Assembly: GCA_030068075.1 (NCBI GenBank) | Contig: CM057825.1 | Coordinates: forward strand, 123,043,239 to 123,107,238 | Reading direction: 5' to 3' | Length of the DNA: 64,000 nucleotides | DNA from: Paguma larvata | Taxonomy: Eukaryota; Chordata; Mammalia; Carnivora; Viverridae | Shown: piece after piece, positions 54,012-63,604 of the stretch | How the letters are laid out: every line of letters begins with the position of its first letter | How positions within the stretch are numbered: the stretch's first letter is position 1 | Made by a program: the position numbers and the translations under genes | Notes under the pieces: model-generated | The model's input: only the letters and a program-made list of their open reading frames with translations | Told to the model about the DNA's origin: nothing | The model's database searches: none

Positions 54012-54200
54012 TCAGTGGTTCTCAACCAGGGATAAATTTATGTTCCAGGGACATCTGACAATGTCTAGGGACATACTACTGGCATCTACTGAGTATTCAG
54101 TATACTACTGACATTCTGCATGCACAGGACAGCCCCCACAGCAAGAGATTGTCTAGCCCATAATACTGATAGTACACCTGTTGTCAAACTGATCTAATTT
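54012..54200 (+). mobile_element. MER20 hAT-Charlie DNA transposon
   Basis: 'cagtggttctcaaccagggataaatttatgttccagggacatctgacaatgtctagggacat', 'actactggcatctactgag', 'gcatgcacaggacagcccccacagcaagagattgtctagccca'. The middle carries a small duplication of the 'tactactg' segment. Confidence 0.92.
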
Positions 54201-54202
54201 CA

Positions 54203-54268
54203 TCTCCCCATTTTTCAGAAGAAATTGGGGCCAATGTAAAGGACATACCCAAGATCATTGGTTCTTCA
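54203..54268 (-). repeat. MIR SINE fragment (reverse)
   Basis: 'catctccccatttttcagaagaaattggggccaatgtaaaggacatacccaagatcattgg'. Confidence 0.5.
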
Positions 54269-54589
54269 GTAGAGTCTAGATGTTCCATTCTGCATAAAAC
54301 AGATTTTCAGTTGCCCTTTTTTGAACTGAAATTGAGGACTAATTTTTCCATGCTTTTCTCTTCCTAAAAGCAGTAAGTTCCTCAATGGTACCCTGATGGA
54401 AAGTTGCTTTAGATAGCAACGGAAAAAGTATTTGCTTTCGATCTGCATGCTTCATGCAAGAGATAGGCTTTAGACTTGAGTGACAGAGGTTCCTTGGAAT
54501 GGTTAGATATGGCTTCTGGATTTTGTTTGAAAGTAAGGATGTTATGAAGAAAAGCATGGATTCAAGAGTTCCGTTTATTCTTTCTTTTT

Positions 54590-54770
54590 CTTGTTCATTC
54601 ACAGATTCAACAAAAGCATACTGACCAACCACTAGGCTAGAAATCAAAGGCATGAGGATGAATAATAAATATGTGGTCTATCCCCTCAACAGCTTGTGGC
54701 AAACAAGAGACACACACATAAACGTGACATTGCAACATGTTGACATAGAAGCACTAAAGGAGACAAGCAC
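54590..54770 (-). repeat. L2-like fragment (reverse)
   Basis: 'ttgttcattcacagattcaacaaaagcatactgaccaaccactaggctagaaatcaaaggcatgaggatgaataataaatatgtggtctatcccctcaacagcttgtgg'. Confidence 0.6.
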
Positions 54771-54774
54771 AGGA

Positions 54775-55250
54775 TGGAAGAGAGGTGTGAGTTATTGGTC
54801 ACAAGCAACAGAAACTAATTTCGGTTTATTTAAGCAGAAAAAAAATTCACAGGAAATGTCCCAGGTAGCTCACAGAAGCACCAAAGAGCCTAAATAGAGG
54901 TCAGAAAACAGGCAGGAAAAGGAAGGCTCAGCTGCAGCTAGTACCCCAGTCTGAAAACTACCATGGTGAGGACTCTGCAGCCATGGTGAGTAAACAGTGG
55001 CCATTACAGTTAAATAGCACTACTCCGGCACTGGATACCATAAGGTGCACTGGACTCCACTTGTCCCACACCCCTGGAGCCAGCAAACTGATGCCACAGC
55101 TGTGCCAGGAGGTTTCCACTGTCCTAGCTTCTTTATCTTTCCAGATTCCAGAGCAGTCTTTGGATTCAATTATCTTAAATCACTCACCCTCACTTTAGCT
55201 GCAAGGAATGCTGGGTACAGACCCACCTTGCCTCCTACCACCAAAACTCT
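54775..55250. other. No gene or repeat recognised
   Basis: Unique sequence. Confidence 0.4.
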
Positions 55251-55254
55251 CATA

Positions 55255-55572
55255 GAAAGGTGATGTCCTCCTTCCAGGCTTTGCTTAAATATCACCTTCT
55301 GAGTGTGACCACTCTAGAACCCCTGGAACTTGTCATCACCTTTTCCATGCTATATTTCCCCCCCCCATGACTCTTGCCACCATCTCATACATTATACATG
55401 TATTTATCTATATGATTGCTTATCTCTCCGTCCTCAAATGTGAGCCCCAGAAGGAAGGATTTGTGTCTGGTTTATTCACTGCTTTTTCCCCACTGCCAAA
55501 AATAATGTCTGGAACACTGGAGGCTCTCAATACATATTGCTGAACAAATGAGTGAATGAATGAATGAATTCT
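55255..55572 (+). repeat. L2 LINE 3' end with (GAAT)n terminus
   Basis: 'ggctttgcttaaatatcaccttctgagtgtgaccactctagaacccc', 'aaatgtgagccccagaaggaaggatttgtgtctggtttattcactgc', 'tgtctggaacactggaggctctcaatacatattgctgaacaaatgagtgaatgaatgaatgaat'. The terminal GAAT repeats are the usual L2 end. Confidence 0.94.
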
Positions 55573-55574
55573 CC

Positions 55575-56225
55575 AAACACAGGGAGATCAAAAGTCCTAA
55601 AAATCTGAACTTTGAACAAATGCTCACTATAACATGCCTAGGAAAAACACATAACATAACCTAGCCTGAAAATACATCAGAGAGAGCTCTCTGATAGAAC
55701 TGATACCTGAGCTGATCTTCAGAAGAGGCAATGCAGACCAATCAAGCTCAGGAGAGAAATATTTAAGCAGTTCTGTGGGACTCCAAGAATGTGTTGTTTT
55801 ATGGTTTAGCATGATTCTGGGATGCTCCCTAGCCAAGTTCCTTGCATTGTTTTTGCATGGAAGAGGGACTTATTTGGACCACTGCAGCATCAGGCTTGAC
55901 CATGAAAAGCCAAGATCAAAACTTGGAGGTGAAAGAAATCTAACCTAAAGCATCCAAGAGTGAGTCCTTTATAGAACACAGTGGTAGATTCCAAGGAATG
56001 CCTGGACCCTTAAACAAAAAAGTACTACTCTGAACATTATTGTGGAGAACGGTAATCAAAGCAGTGAGAAAATAAATAATGATCAAACCTAAAAAGCAAA
56101 TGAGTTTTTCTTCAGTTTAAAGGTGCTTGTGTTATTACCTGGATAGCTTTTTGTTTAAGTGATTATACTGCCATAGAACTTTTTGTAATTCATCAAAATT
56201 CATAGGACTTGGAAGGCTAGGGAAA
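55575..56225. other. No gene or repeat recognised
   Basis: Unique sequence. Confidence 0.4.
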
Positions 56226-56229
56226 AAAA

Positions 56230-56600
56230 GAGTAGGTGGCAGGGTTATTACTTGAAGTTCAATTCAATAAATATAATTTATTTTTCTATAGAGTCCTTTA
56301 TACGAAATATTGCCAGCGGCTTTACGGTCCAACAAGACCGAGTTTGAATGACTTAAGTTATTTGCTTTCAGACCAAATGGACTTTTATGAACATGTGACT
56401 TCCCCTGCACTAAATGAAGTGATATACAGCTATTCTCAACATAATTTCTGTCACCACCATTATCTTTCCTCGCTTCAGCTCTTTCACAGAGCTTCAGGAT
56501 GACATTAAGTGGTAATTGCTGCAGTATTCCCCTCACAGAGGGGACTGCTCTTTGCTTCTTTCAGCTGATCACTTCAGAAGCGCCCTTCACAAGATATTGG
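56230..56600. other. Unique block, candidate conserved non-coding element
   Basis: A low-redundancy segment retaining several CpGs in otherwise AT-rich DNA ('tatacgaaatattgccagcggctttacggtccaacaagaccgag') and a TGACTTAAG-type word. Two overlapping frames, 88 residues forward (56236-56502) and 90 residues reverse, lack family signatures. Regulatory function is inference. Confidence 0.3.
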
Positions 56601-56604
56601 GAGG

Positions 56605-57100
56605 TAAGACAAGAGAAAAAAGGGAGCTGATAAGGATGAGATCCTAACGATGGTGCGTAGGATTGACTCCTCTGTCTAATTCAGCTGACTCAGTCACAGG
56701 AAACAAGCCAGTTTCGTAAGTCCTGGGGATGCAAATAGGATCCAGATGCGACCTTGTCACCTTGTGTTTTACCTCATCTCCTTATGAGATTCAAATAAAT
56801 AGTAATTGAAAGGCAATTTACATCCCTGCTGCAGTTCTTGCTAAAATGCCAAGGGAAAAAGACCTCCATAGCACACAGAAATCTCAAAACTCCTTTCCCC
56901 AGCCTGTATCTGTTCTCTCATCCATGCTCTGTAAGACCGGCTCATAAATCAAATCTTGGCAGTCTTTCTGCTTTTTCTCTTCTCCCTATTCAGCCTCTGC
57001 TCTCTGGCTTCTTTCAGTTTTCTGTGTCTACCCTCACCCAGATACTGTGTAAGAAAAGAGAGTAAGCAAAGTGGGCCTAGGGCAGAAACAGATTGCAAAA
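56605..57100. other. No gene or repeat recognised
   Basis: Unique sequence. Confidence 0.4.
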
Positions 57101-57116
57101 ATTTATAACTTAATAT

Positions 57117-57269
57117 ATTTTCTTTTACAACCTGTCATAGATTCTCCCTTCAAGAAGTGCCTATTCTGAATGCGGCTGTGTTTTAGTTAAACTGAGGGTA
57201 TAAAATATTATGGATCACCTGTTTGTTTATAAATAAACTGTAGCACTGGCCCAAAAAAAAAAAAAAAAA
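57117..57269 (+). pseudogene. Possible 5'-truncated retrocopy of an mRNA 3' end
   Basis: Non-L1, non-SINE sequence ends with AATAAA (about 57231-57236), 15-20 bases, then a pure A-run (about 57253-57269), the layout of a polyadenylated transcript copied back into DNA. Possible target duplication: 'tataacttaatat' at 57104-57116 against 'tataacttaacat' at 57278-57290, although about 8 extra bases separate the A-run from the second copy. No coding part is included and the parent gene is not recognised. Confidence 0.45.
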
Positions 57270-57424
57270 GAACTGTGTATAACTTAACATGAACAAAGAA
57301 GATGTAATGATCCCTAATGTAATCTAGGAATAGCTCTTTTGTGAGACTGGAGAAAATGGATCTGCTTTTTCCTAATTCCCTCAGTCAATGGTCAGTTCTT
57401 TAAAATCAACCTAGGAGTCGAACC

Positions 57425-58030
57425 AACAGATTTTAAAATTACAGTAAAATACACATAACAAAATTCATCATTTTTCAGTGTACACTTAAATAGCATTAAG
57501 TACACTATTTTTGTGAAACCATTCCTACCATCCATCTCCAGAAATTTTTAATCATCCCAAATTGAAACTCTGTAGTCATTAAATGACTCCTCATTCCCTT
57601 CTCCTCCTGGTCCCTGGTAAGCACCATTCTACTTACTTTTTTTAATCTCATCTATTTATTTTGAGAGAGAGACAGAGAGCAAGCAGGGGAGGGGCAGAGA
57701 GAGGGAGAGAGAGAATCCCAAGCATGCTCCATGCCATCAGCACAGGGCTCTATGTTGTGAATGGTGAGATGATGACCTGAGCCAAAATTGAGAGTCAGAC
57801 ACCCAATCGACTGAGGCGCCCGGGCACCCCGTCACCATTCTACTTTCTGTAGATGGTCTCTATTATCTAGATTACTGTAGGCATTTTGTAAATGGAATCA
57901 TACAGTATTTGCTCTTTTGTGGCTGGCTTATTTCACATGGTGTAATGTCCTCAAGGTTCATCCACATGATACCATGTGTCATGGGTACATTCAAGCTATC
58001 ATTTTTGTGTTTCCAAACTTCTAATTTATT
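57425..58030 (-). mobile_element. Old L1 3' end (reverse), split by a SINE
   Basis: On the plus strand: 'taaaatacacataacaaaattcatcatttttcagtgtacac', 'accatccatctccagaaatttttaatcatcccaaattgaaactctg' before the SINE; 'gtaaatggaatcatacagtatttgctcttttgtggctggcttatttcacatgg' and 'tgtcctcaaggttcatccacatg' after it. This is the reversed L1 3' UTR and end of ORF2. Confidence 0.92.
57635..57832 (-). mobile_element. SINEC, reverse, inserted in L1
   Basis: T-rich tail, GA-rich body, 'catgccatcagcacagggctctatgttgtgaatggtgagatgatgacctgagcc', 'gactgaggcgcccgggcacccc'. A perfect 13-bp target duplication CACCATTCTACTT is at 57622-57634 and 57833-57845. Confidence 0.97.
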
Positions 58031-58034
58031 AAGA

Positions 58035-58410
58035 GACTACGGGTATCCATCAAAAGATAAATGGACAAACAAATGTGGTATATCCATACTATGGAACCCC
58101 ACTCAAGGAATGAAGTACTGACAAGATGACACAACATGGATGGTTCCTGAAAACACTATGCTAAGCAAAATAAACCAGTCACCAAAAGATCACATCTGAA
58201 ATTATTTAAGTTATTTGAAATATCCAAAACAGGTAGTAGCAGGAGCAAAAAGAGGATTAGTGGGTCAGCAGGGAGTGGGGAGGGAGGAGGCATGGGAAGA
58301 AACTGCTTAATGGGCACAGGGCTTCTTGTCAAAAATGTTTTGGAGCTAGTTAAAGGTGATGGTTGTACAACCCTGTGAACGTACGAAATGCCACTGATTT
58401 GTTCACTTTA
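58035..58410 (+). mobile_element. Old L1 3' end (forward)
   Basis: 'gggtatccatcaaaagataaatggacaaacaaatgtggtatatcc', 'cactatgctaagcaaaataaaccagtcacc', 'gatggttgtacaaccctgtgaacgtacgaaatgccactgatttgttcac'. It covers the same L1 region as the reversed copy on its left, head to head. Confidence 0.9.
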
Positions 58411-58411
58411 T

Positions 58412-58572
58412 TTTTTTAATTAATTACTTTTAATTTCAGTAAAATTAATGTACAGTGTTATTAGTTTCAGGTGTACAATATAGTGATTCAACAATTCTGT
58501 GCCTGACTCAGCGCTCATTACAATAAGTGTACTCTTAATCCCCTTCAGCTGTTTCACCCATCCTCCCAGCCA
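58412..58572 (-). mobile_element. Carnivore L1 3' segment (reverse)
   Basis: 'ttaatttcagtaaaattaatgtacagtgttattagtttcaggtgtacaatatagtgattcaacaattctg...ctcattacaataagtgtactcttaatccccttcagctgtttcacccatcctccc' resembles a reversed older carnivore L1 3' UTR. Confidence 0.75.
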
Positions 58573-58594
58573 CATTCTTATTTTTGCTTTATTG

Positions 58595-58906
58595 TTTGAG
58601 ATTGCACTATCCAGTATGGTAGCCACTAGCCACATGGGGCTGCTCAGTGCTCAAAATGTAGTTAGTCCAACCTGATATATGCTGTAAGTGTAAAACACAC
58701 ACTGGATTCAATGGCTTGGTACTACAAACTGATGCAGGATATTTCATTAATAGCTTTATTTGATTACATGTTCAAACAGTAACATTATGAATACAGTGAC
58801 TTGAAGAAAATATATAGGTAAAATAAATTTCATCCATGTTATTTTACTGTTTTAATGTAGCTACTGGAAAACTTTAAATTACATATGTGGCTCAAATTCT
58901 ATTTCT
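58595..58906 (-). mobile_element. MER-type DNA transposon (reverse), SINE-interrupted
   Basis: 'tgcactatccagtatggtagccactagccacatggggctgctcagtgctcaaaatgtagttagtccaacctg', 'gtgtaaaacacacactggattc', 'tttaatgtagctactggaaaactttaaattacatatgtggctc' is a common mammalian DNA-transposon sequence ('agccacatgtggctagtggctaccgtattgg'). A few bases resume after the SINE at 59125-59150. Confidence 0.65.
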
Positions 58907-59124
58907 TTTTTTATTTTTTTAATGTTTTTATTTATTATTGAGAGACAAAGACAGAGCACGAGCATGGGAGGGGCAGAGAGAGGGGGAGACACAGAATCTG
59001 AAGGAGGCTCCAGGCTCTGAGCTATCAGCACAGAGCCCAAAGCGGAGCTCGAACTCACACACTGAAAGATCATGACCTGAGCCAAAGGTGGACAGTTAAC
59101 CGACTGAGCCACCCAGGCACCCCT
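58907..59124 (-). mobile_element. SINEC, reverse
   Basis: T-rich tail 'aatgtttttatttattattgagag', 'gggaggggcagagagagggggagacacagaatctgaaggaggctccaggctctgagctatcagcacagagccc', 'gatcatgacctgagccaaaggtggacagttaaccgactgagccacccaggcacccc'. A perfect 15-bp target duplication TCAAATTCTATTTCT is at 58892-58906 and 59125-59139. Confidence 0.98.
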
Positions 59125-59149
59125 TCAAATTCTATTTCTCTGGGACAGG

Positions 59150-59678
59150 GTCAGTTGAAGGTCTAAGCCAGTCTTTGGGGGAAGGGAGTGGTCAGAGCTT
59201 TTTGAATTCCAAGAGTCCCTCTTGTCTTCAGTGGGCAAGTCAGACTAACCACTGAATTAAGCTGGAATCACTGCAGAAGAGCAAGGAGAGAAGGGCTTAT
59301 ATAAGAATGGAGGACAGAAGAGTGTCACCCTGGCAGAGAGCTGGAGTTCCCAGGACCAAGAGGGTAAAGTGAGGCAGACTCTAAGTGCTGGAGACTTGTG
59401 CTCTTCTCCCTTACAGTGCCCCATAGGAGGCACCCCTCTGATGGGGTGACACTTAGATCCTAGGGGCGATGACCAAGAACCATGACTTTGAAGGCTATGG
59501 GGAGGTCTTTATCTGAGCCACAGTTCAACTGAACCACTGTGGGGAGCATCTCCCAAAACAGACAGCTGAGGACCATGCCCCTGCTGGCACCAAAATAACC
59601 ATGAGATGGGGGAGGTAGCCCAAAGATGACAGATACTGCCTGTCCCATCAGTCATGTGGGTGAGTGCTCAGGGCCAGA
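59150..59678. other. No gene or repeat recognised
   Basis: Unique sequence up to the abrupt L1 junction. Confidence 0.45.
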
Positions 59679-59679
59679 C

Positions 59680-60385
59680 TTCATTTGATTCCCAAACCAG
59701 ATAGAGACCCAGCAAAGAAAGAAAATTACAGGCCAATATCCCTGATGAATATGGATGCAAAAATTCTCAACAAGATACTAGCAAATCGAATCCAACAGCA
59801 TATAAAGAGAATTATCCACCATGATCAAGTAGGATTCATCCCTGGGTTGCAGGGCTGGTTCAATATTCGCAAATCAATCAACGTGATACATCACATCAAC
59901 AAAAGAAAAGATAAGAACCATATGATCCTGTCAATAGATGCAGAAAAAGCATTTGACAAAATACAGCATCCTTTCTTAATAAAAACTCTCGAGAAAGTCG
60001 GGATAGAAGGAACATACTTAAACATCATAAAAGCCATATATGAAAAACCCACAGCTAATATCATCCTCAATGGGGAAAAATTGAAAGCCTTCCCCCTGAG
60101 ATCAGGAACACGACAGGGATGTCCACTCTCGCCACTGCTATTTAACATAGTGCTGGAAGTCTTAGCATCAGCAATCAGACAACAAAACAAAATAAAAGGC
60201 ATCAAGATTGGCAAGGAGGAAGTCAAACTTTCACTTTTTGCAGATGACATGATACTTTACATGGAAAACCCGACAGAATCCACCAAAAGCCTACTAGAAC
60301 TGATTCATGATTTCAGCAAAGTTGCAGGATACAAAATCAATGTACAGAAATCGGTGGCATTTCTATACACCAACAATAGAAAAAT
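59680..60385 (+). pseudogene. Internal L1 ORF2 reverse-transcriptase fragment, frame still open
   Basis: An ORF2 slice encoding the reverse-transcriptase fingers and palm, read open within a 265-residue frame (59664-60461) whose ends come from flanking DNA. It shows [16 protein letters not shown], the motif-A aspartate D92 in [17 protein letters not shown] (about 150-157), the catalytic FADD (192-195) and [17 protein letters not shown]. The slice matches 42677-43390 of the long L1 almost word for word but has the sense codons where that copy has a TAG and the 8-bp duplication. It lacks the endonuclease, C-terminus, 3' UTR and poly(A), and no target duplication was seen. It cannot be a working element alone. 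Confidence 0.95.
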
Positions 60386-60389
60386 GAAG

Positions 60390-60750
60390 AAATGTGACAT
60401 TTTCTACACCCTAGCACCGTGGAACAAATTCATGCCTGTTTCACAAATAATCTTTGGCTAAGGCAGTCATGCACCTACAAGTCTTCAAACATTTAATCAG
60501 GGCATGTGAAGCTGAAGGTCCATGGGCCTCTCTATGCACATGGCTGGCTGCAGGCCTTCTCTCCCATAGCCTCCAACCTGAAGCACCAGGACCTGTCATC
60601 CTTTCCAGATGGATATGTCTTCTTGGGAATATACTGAGAACTTCCAGGGGCCAGAAGCCAAGAGAACTAGTAATGCCAAAGCCACCATCACAAAACATCT
60701 GAGCTGAGAAGGATCTACAGGGATAACAGTCCAACTCCTTTTGTTCTAGT
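60390..60750. other. No gene or repeat recognised
   Basis: Unique sequence right of the L1 slice. Confidence 0.4.
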
Positions 60751-60754
60751 GGAA

Positions 60755-60840
60755 AGAAATACAGTCTACATGGGAACTGGACACATAGGATTTGCTCAAG
60801 GTCATACAGGTGGTGGTCAGGTCTCTAACTAGAAGATACC
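60755..60840 (-). repeat. MIR SINE fragment (reverse)
   Basis: 'acatgggaactggacacataggatttgctcaaggtcatacaggtggtggtcaggtctctaactag'. Confidence 0.55.
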
Positions 60841-60841
60841 C

Positions 60842-61070
60842 CTTTTTTCACTCTCCTAAGCAAATCAAATGGCCCTACAGCTGGATCCTCAAAAACTGCA
60901 ACCTCACATCTTTCGCTTTCCAAATAAACCAAACAATTTGCGATGTTCCAGGCAGAGTCTTTCTAGCTAGATAACATGCATTTTAGACATTCAATTTGAG
61001 ACATTCAAACTCTACAGGAAGGAAACTGCCTTTACAGAATTATGCACATATATACAAACATTGTATTGAG
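60842..61070. other. No gene or repeat recognised
   Basis: Unique sequence. Confidence 0.35.
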
Positions 61071-61074
61071 TTAA

Positions 61075-61495
61075 GATATATCTTAGTATAGCTTCTGTAG
61101 CTGCTATAACCAAGACTTAAGAGGGTGGCTTAAACAAGAAGTTCCTTGTTGTCTCATAAAACAATCTGGAAAAAGCAGGTCAGGGCCAGTAAAGAGGCTC
61201 CAGAGTACCTGTGGCTCAGGATCCTCCCACTGTGTGGTGTTCTTCCACACACAGGATGATGCCCTCAACTGTGTGGTCCAAGACAGCTCATCCCCAGTGC
61301 CTACATTTCAGCCCATGGGAGTGAGAAACAAGGAGGAATGGGGAGAGTACATCTCGCACATCATTTCTGCTCATACCCTATTGGTCAGAACTTAGTCACA
61401 TGGCTATATCTCACTACAAGGGAGACTGGAAAGCAATCTTCATTCTGAGAAGCCACATATGTAACAAAAATTCTATCACCATACAAGAACAGAAT
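61075..61495 (-). mobile_element. MaLR/MLT1-like LTR (reverse)
   Basis: 'gcttctgtagctgctataaccaagac', 'gtggcttaaacaagaagttccttg', 'acatctcgcacatcatttctgctcataccctattggtcagaacttagtcacatggctatatctcactacaagggagactggaaag'. The same family and orientation as 30810-31278. Confidence 0.7.
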
Positions 61496-61499
61496 AATG

Positions 61500-62225
61500 G
61501 AAGTGGAGGATAACTAGCTGTATGGTTTTCATACTCATAGACACAGCTGCTTGTGCACCCATACTAATACATAAACACGCAAGCTCAAGTAGAAACACAC
61601 ACCATAAAGCAGTGCATGTATATGATACCTATGCTTCTAAATATGCATTCCACACACTCCAATCCCATGCACACTTGCTTATTCATTCATACATTGGTTC
61701 ATACATATACACACCAAGCACACATATCAATGTGGCTATGTCACTAACATATGTACACACCTGCATATACACATGGAGAGAGGGAGAGAGAGGGAGACTG
61801 TGAAACCTGTCATTCTGTCACTGTGCTCTGCAATGTAGTGGGGATTACATCCCAATATTCATATTTCCCCATTCACTAGAGATGCCCCTTGTTCTGTGTT
61901 TAGGACACACTCTTTTTTTCTATATTTGGAAGGACATTTAGAACAAGATCATAGGTTGTACAACATGAAAAAATGTATACCAAAATGAGATATCATGGAA
62001 GCATGTATAAGGAGGACCACACCATACTCCACATCCATAACCACTACAGCAGCTGACATCTCACCCCATCTGTTAGCGGTCTGCCTACTGCATTTTGGGG
62101 ACTGCACAGAACTCTAGAAGGACATATAAGGTGCTAGAGCCAAGATTAAGAAGACCTCTAAGGCCAAGTGGTATGGGAAAGAAGAAGACTTAGAAGCAAG
62201 TGTGAGATATGATGAAATATCCAGG
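61500..62225. other. No gene; CA-rich patch at left
   Basis: 61540-61790 is rich in CA and CATA words ending in a short GA run (61775-61797). The rest is unique. Confidence 0.45.
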
Positions 62226-62234
62226 CAGTTCACT

Positions 62235-62500
62235 GCATATTGCCTGATACACAGTAATTACTCAGTGAGTACTGGATGGATGGATGGATGGATGGATGGA
62301 TGGATGGATGGATGGATGGACAGACGGACAAATGGATGAACAGATGTGTAGGCAGACAGCATAGAACATTCTGTATCCTGCCCCCACTGTCACTCCTATA
62401 ACTCAACCCCCTGGCACAGTAGTAGGCATATAATAGATGCTCTAACAATATTAAGGCAGCTGGATGGATGGTTGGATAAATGAATAAATGATTCTGAATC
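62235..62500 (+). repeat. MIR/L2 3' ends with a (GGAT)n microsatellite
   Basis: 'tgcctgatacacagtaattactcagtgagtac' leads into a pure (TGGA)n of about 12 units (62273-62320). A second tail-like trace 'cctggcacagtagtaggcatataatagatgctctaac...gctggatggatggttggataaatgaataaatg' follows. The repeat probably grew from the tandem tail of an old LINE. Confidence 0.85.
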
Positions 62501-62581
62501 TTCTCCATCCTCTTTGGAAAGAGTGCTTGCTCCAATCAATTTTCTGGATTAAGTGAAGTGAGGCACAGGGGAAAAGAGGAA

Positions 62582-62825
62582 CTGGCATTTATTAGTATTT
62601 GCTATATTCCAGGCTGAACGTTTACATGTGCTGTTACACTTAATTCTCAAAAGAAGCCTGTAAGGCAGGTTCTATTATTATCTTCTCCATTTGACAGTTG
62701 ATAAACCTGAGACACAGAGAGATTACGTACCTTGCCCAAGGTCACTTGCTCAAGCTAGTAAATGGAGAGCAAGGATTTGAACCAGAGCTGTCTGACTTGC
62801 TGGCAACCGTGCTATGCTACAGAAT
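62582..62825 (-). repeat. MIR SINE, nearly complete (reverse)
   Basis: 'ctgttacacttaattctcaaaagaagcctgtaaggcaggttctattattatcttctccatttgacagttgataaacctgagacacagagagattacgtaccttgcccaaggtcacttgctcaagctagtaaatggagagcaaggatttgaaccagagctgtctgac'. Confidence 0.95.
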
Positions 62826-62829
62826 GCTT

Positions 62830-63130
62830 TCCCTAAAATGCAATGGGGTATGGAAGTCCAGTTTATGTAACAGATGAGGGAGAAGCAGCTCTGGCTATTG
62901 TAATTCGAGACCCCAGAGCTCTACTGCACCCCAACACCCTAACTTCAGCTCCTAAGACACCTCTCTGGACCCCCAGAGCCCTCTGAAGCATGGTGTGAAA
63001 ACCACTGTTCTGTGGATTACTCCAGGGCTCTTTCTTGTGCTAAGAGGCCTCCCAGGCAATACAGCCAGAGATAAAATGACATCCCCAAAACTTCCAACCC
63101 ACAGGGAAAAAGCAGTGGATGTGACACAGT
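62830..63130. other. No gene or repeat recognised
   Basis: Unique sequence. Confidence 0.4.
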
Positions 63131-63139
63131 GAAAGAACC

Positions 63140-63325
63140 CAGATGGATCCAAGCTTTGTCACCTTACCATTTTGAGCATCAGCTTCCTCAGACATAAAAT
63201 AGGCAAAATAACATCAACGTTCTAAGGGTGATTTAGGATGCAGTGAGATGATGTGCATGAAGTGCCTGGCTCTGTGCACAGCACACAGAATACATGCTCA
63301 CTAAAGGTCAGCTGGTGGCAAGGGT
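63140..63325 (+). repeat. MIR SINE
   Basis: 'gagcatcagcttcctcagacataaaataggcaaaataacatcaacgttctaagggtgatttaggatgcagtgagatgatgtgcatgaagtgcctggctctgtgcacagcac'. Confidence 0.8.
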
Positions 63326-63429
63326 AGTGAAGGACGCTTCAGAATATCGGAGTTTTCTGAATCCTCATAGGTGGCAACTCCTTTTCTTTGTCTCTTTGAC
63401 AGCAAGGGATGGTAAAAAAAGAATTATAT

Positions 63430-63600
63430 TTGATTTAGAACCCCAATTCTGCTATTCACTGCCTGGGTGACCCTGGGCAAGTCACTTAACCACTCTGGGT
63501 TTTCATTTCTGTTTACTAAAATGGGGAAAATATGTCCTAACTTAGGTTGTGAGAATCAAATCAAATGAAGGATGTCATTCAAGAAAGAGCACACGGCATA
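63430..63600 (+). repeat. MIR SINE
   Basis: 'accccaattctgctattcactgcctgggtgaccctgggcaagtcacttaaccactctgggttttcatttctgtttactaaaatggggaaaatatg...gtgagaatcaaatcaaatgaagg'. Confidence 0.92.
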
Positions 63601-63604
63601 CTTT

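Noticed and set aside
62273..62321. Tandem repeats (GGAT) considered as a CRISPR-like or satellite array
   Set aside because: 4-bp units without spacers in mammalian DNA; a plain microsatellite.
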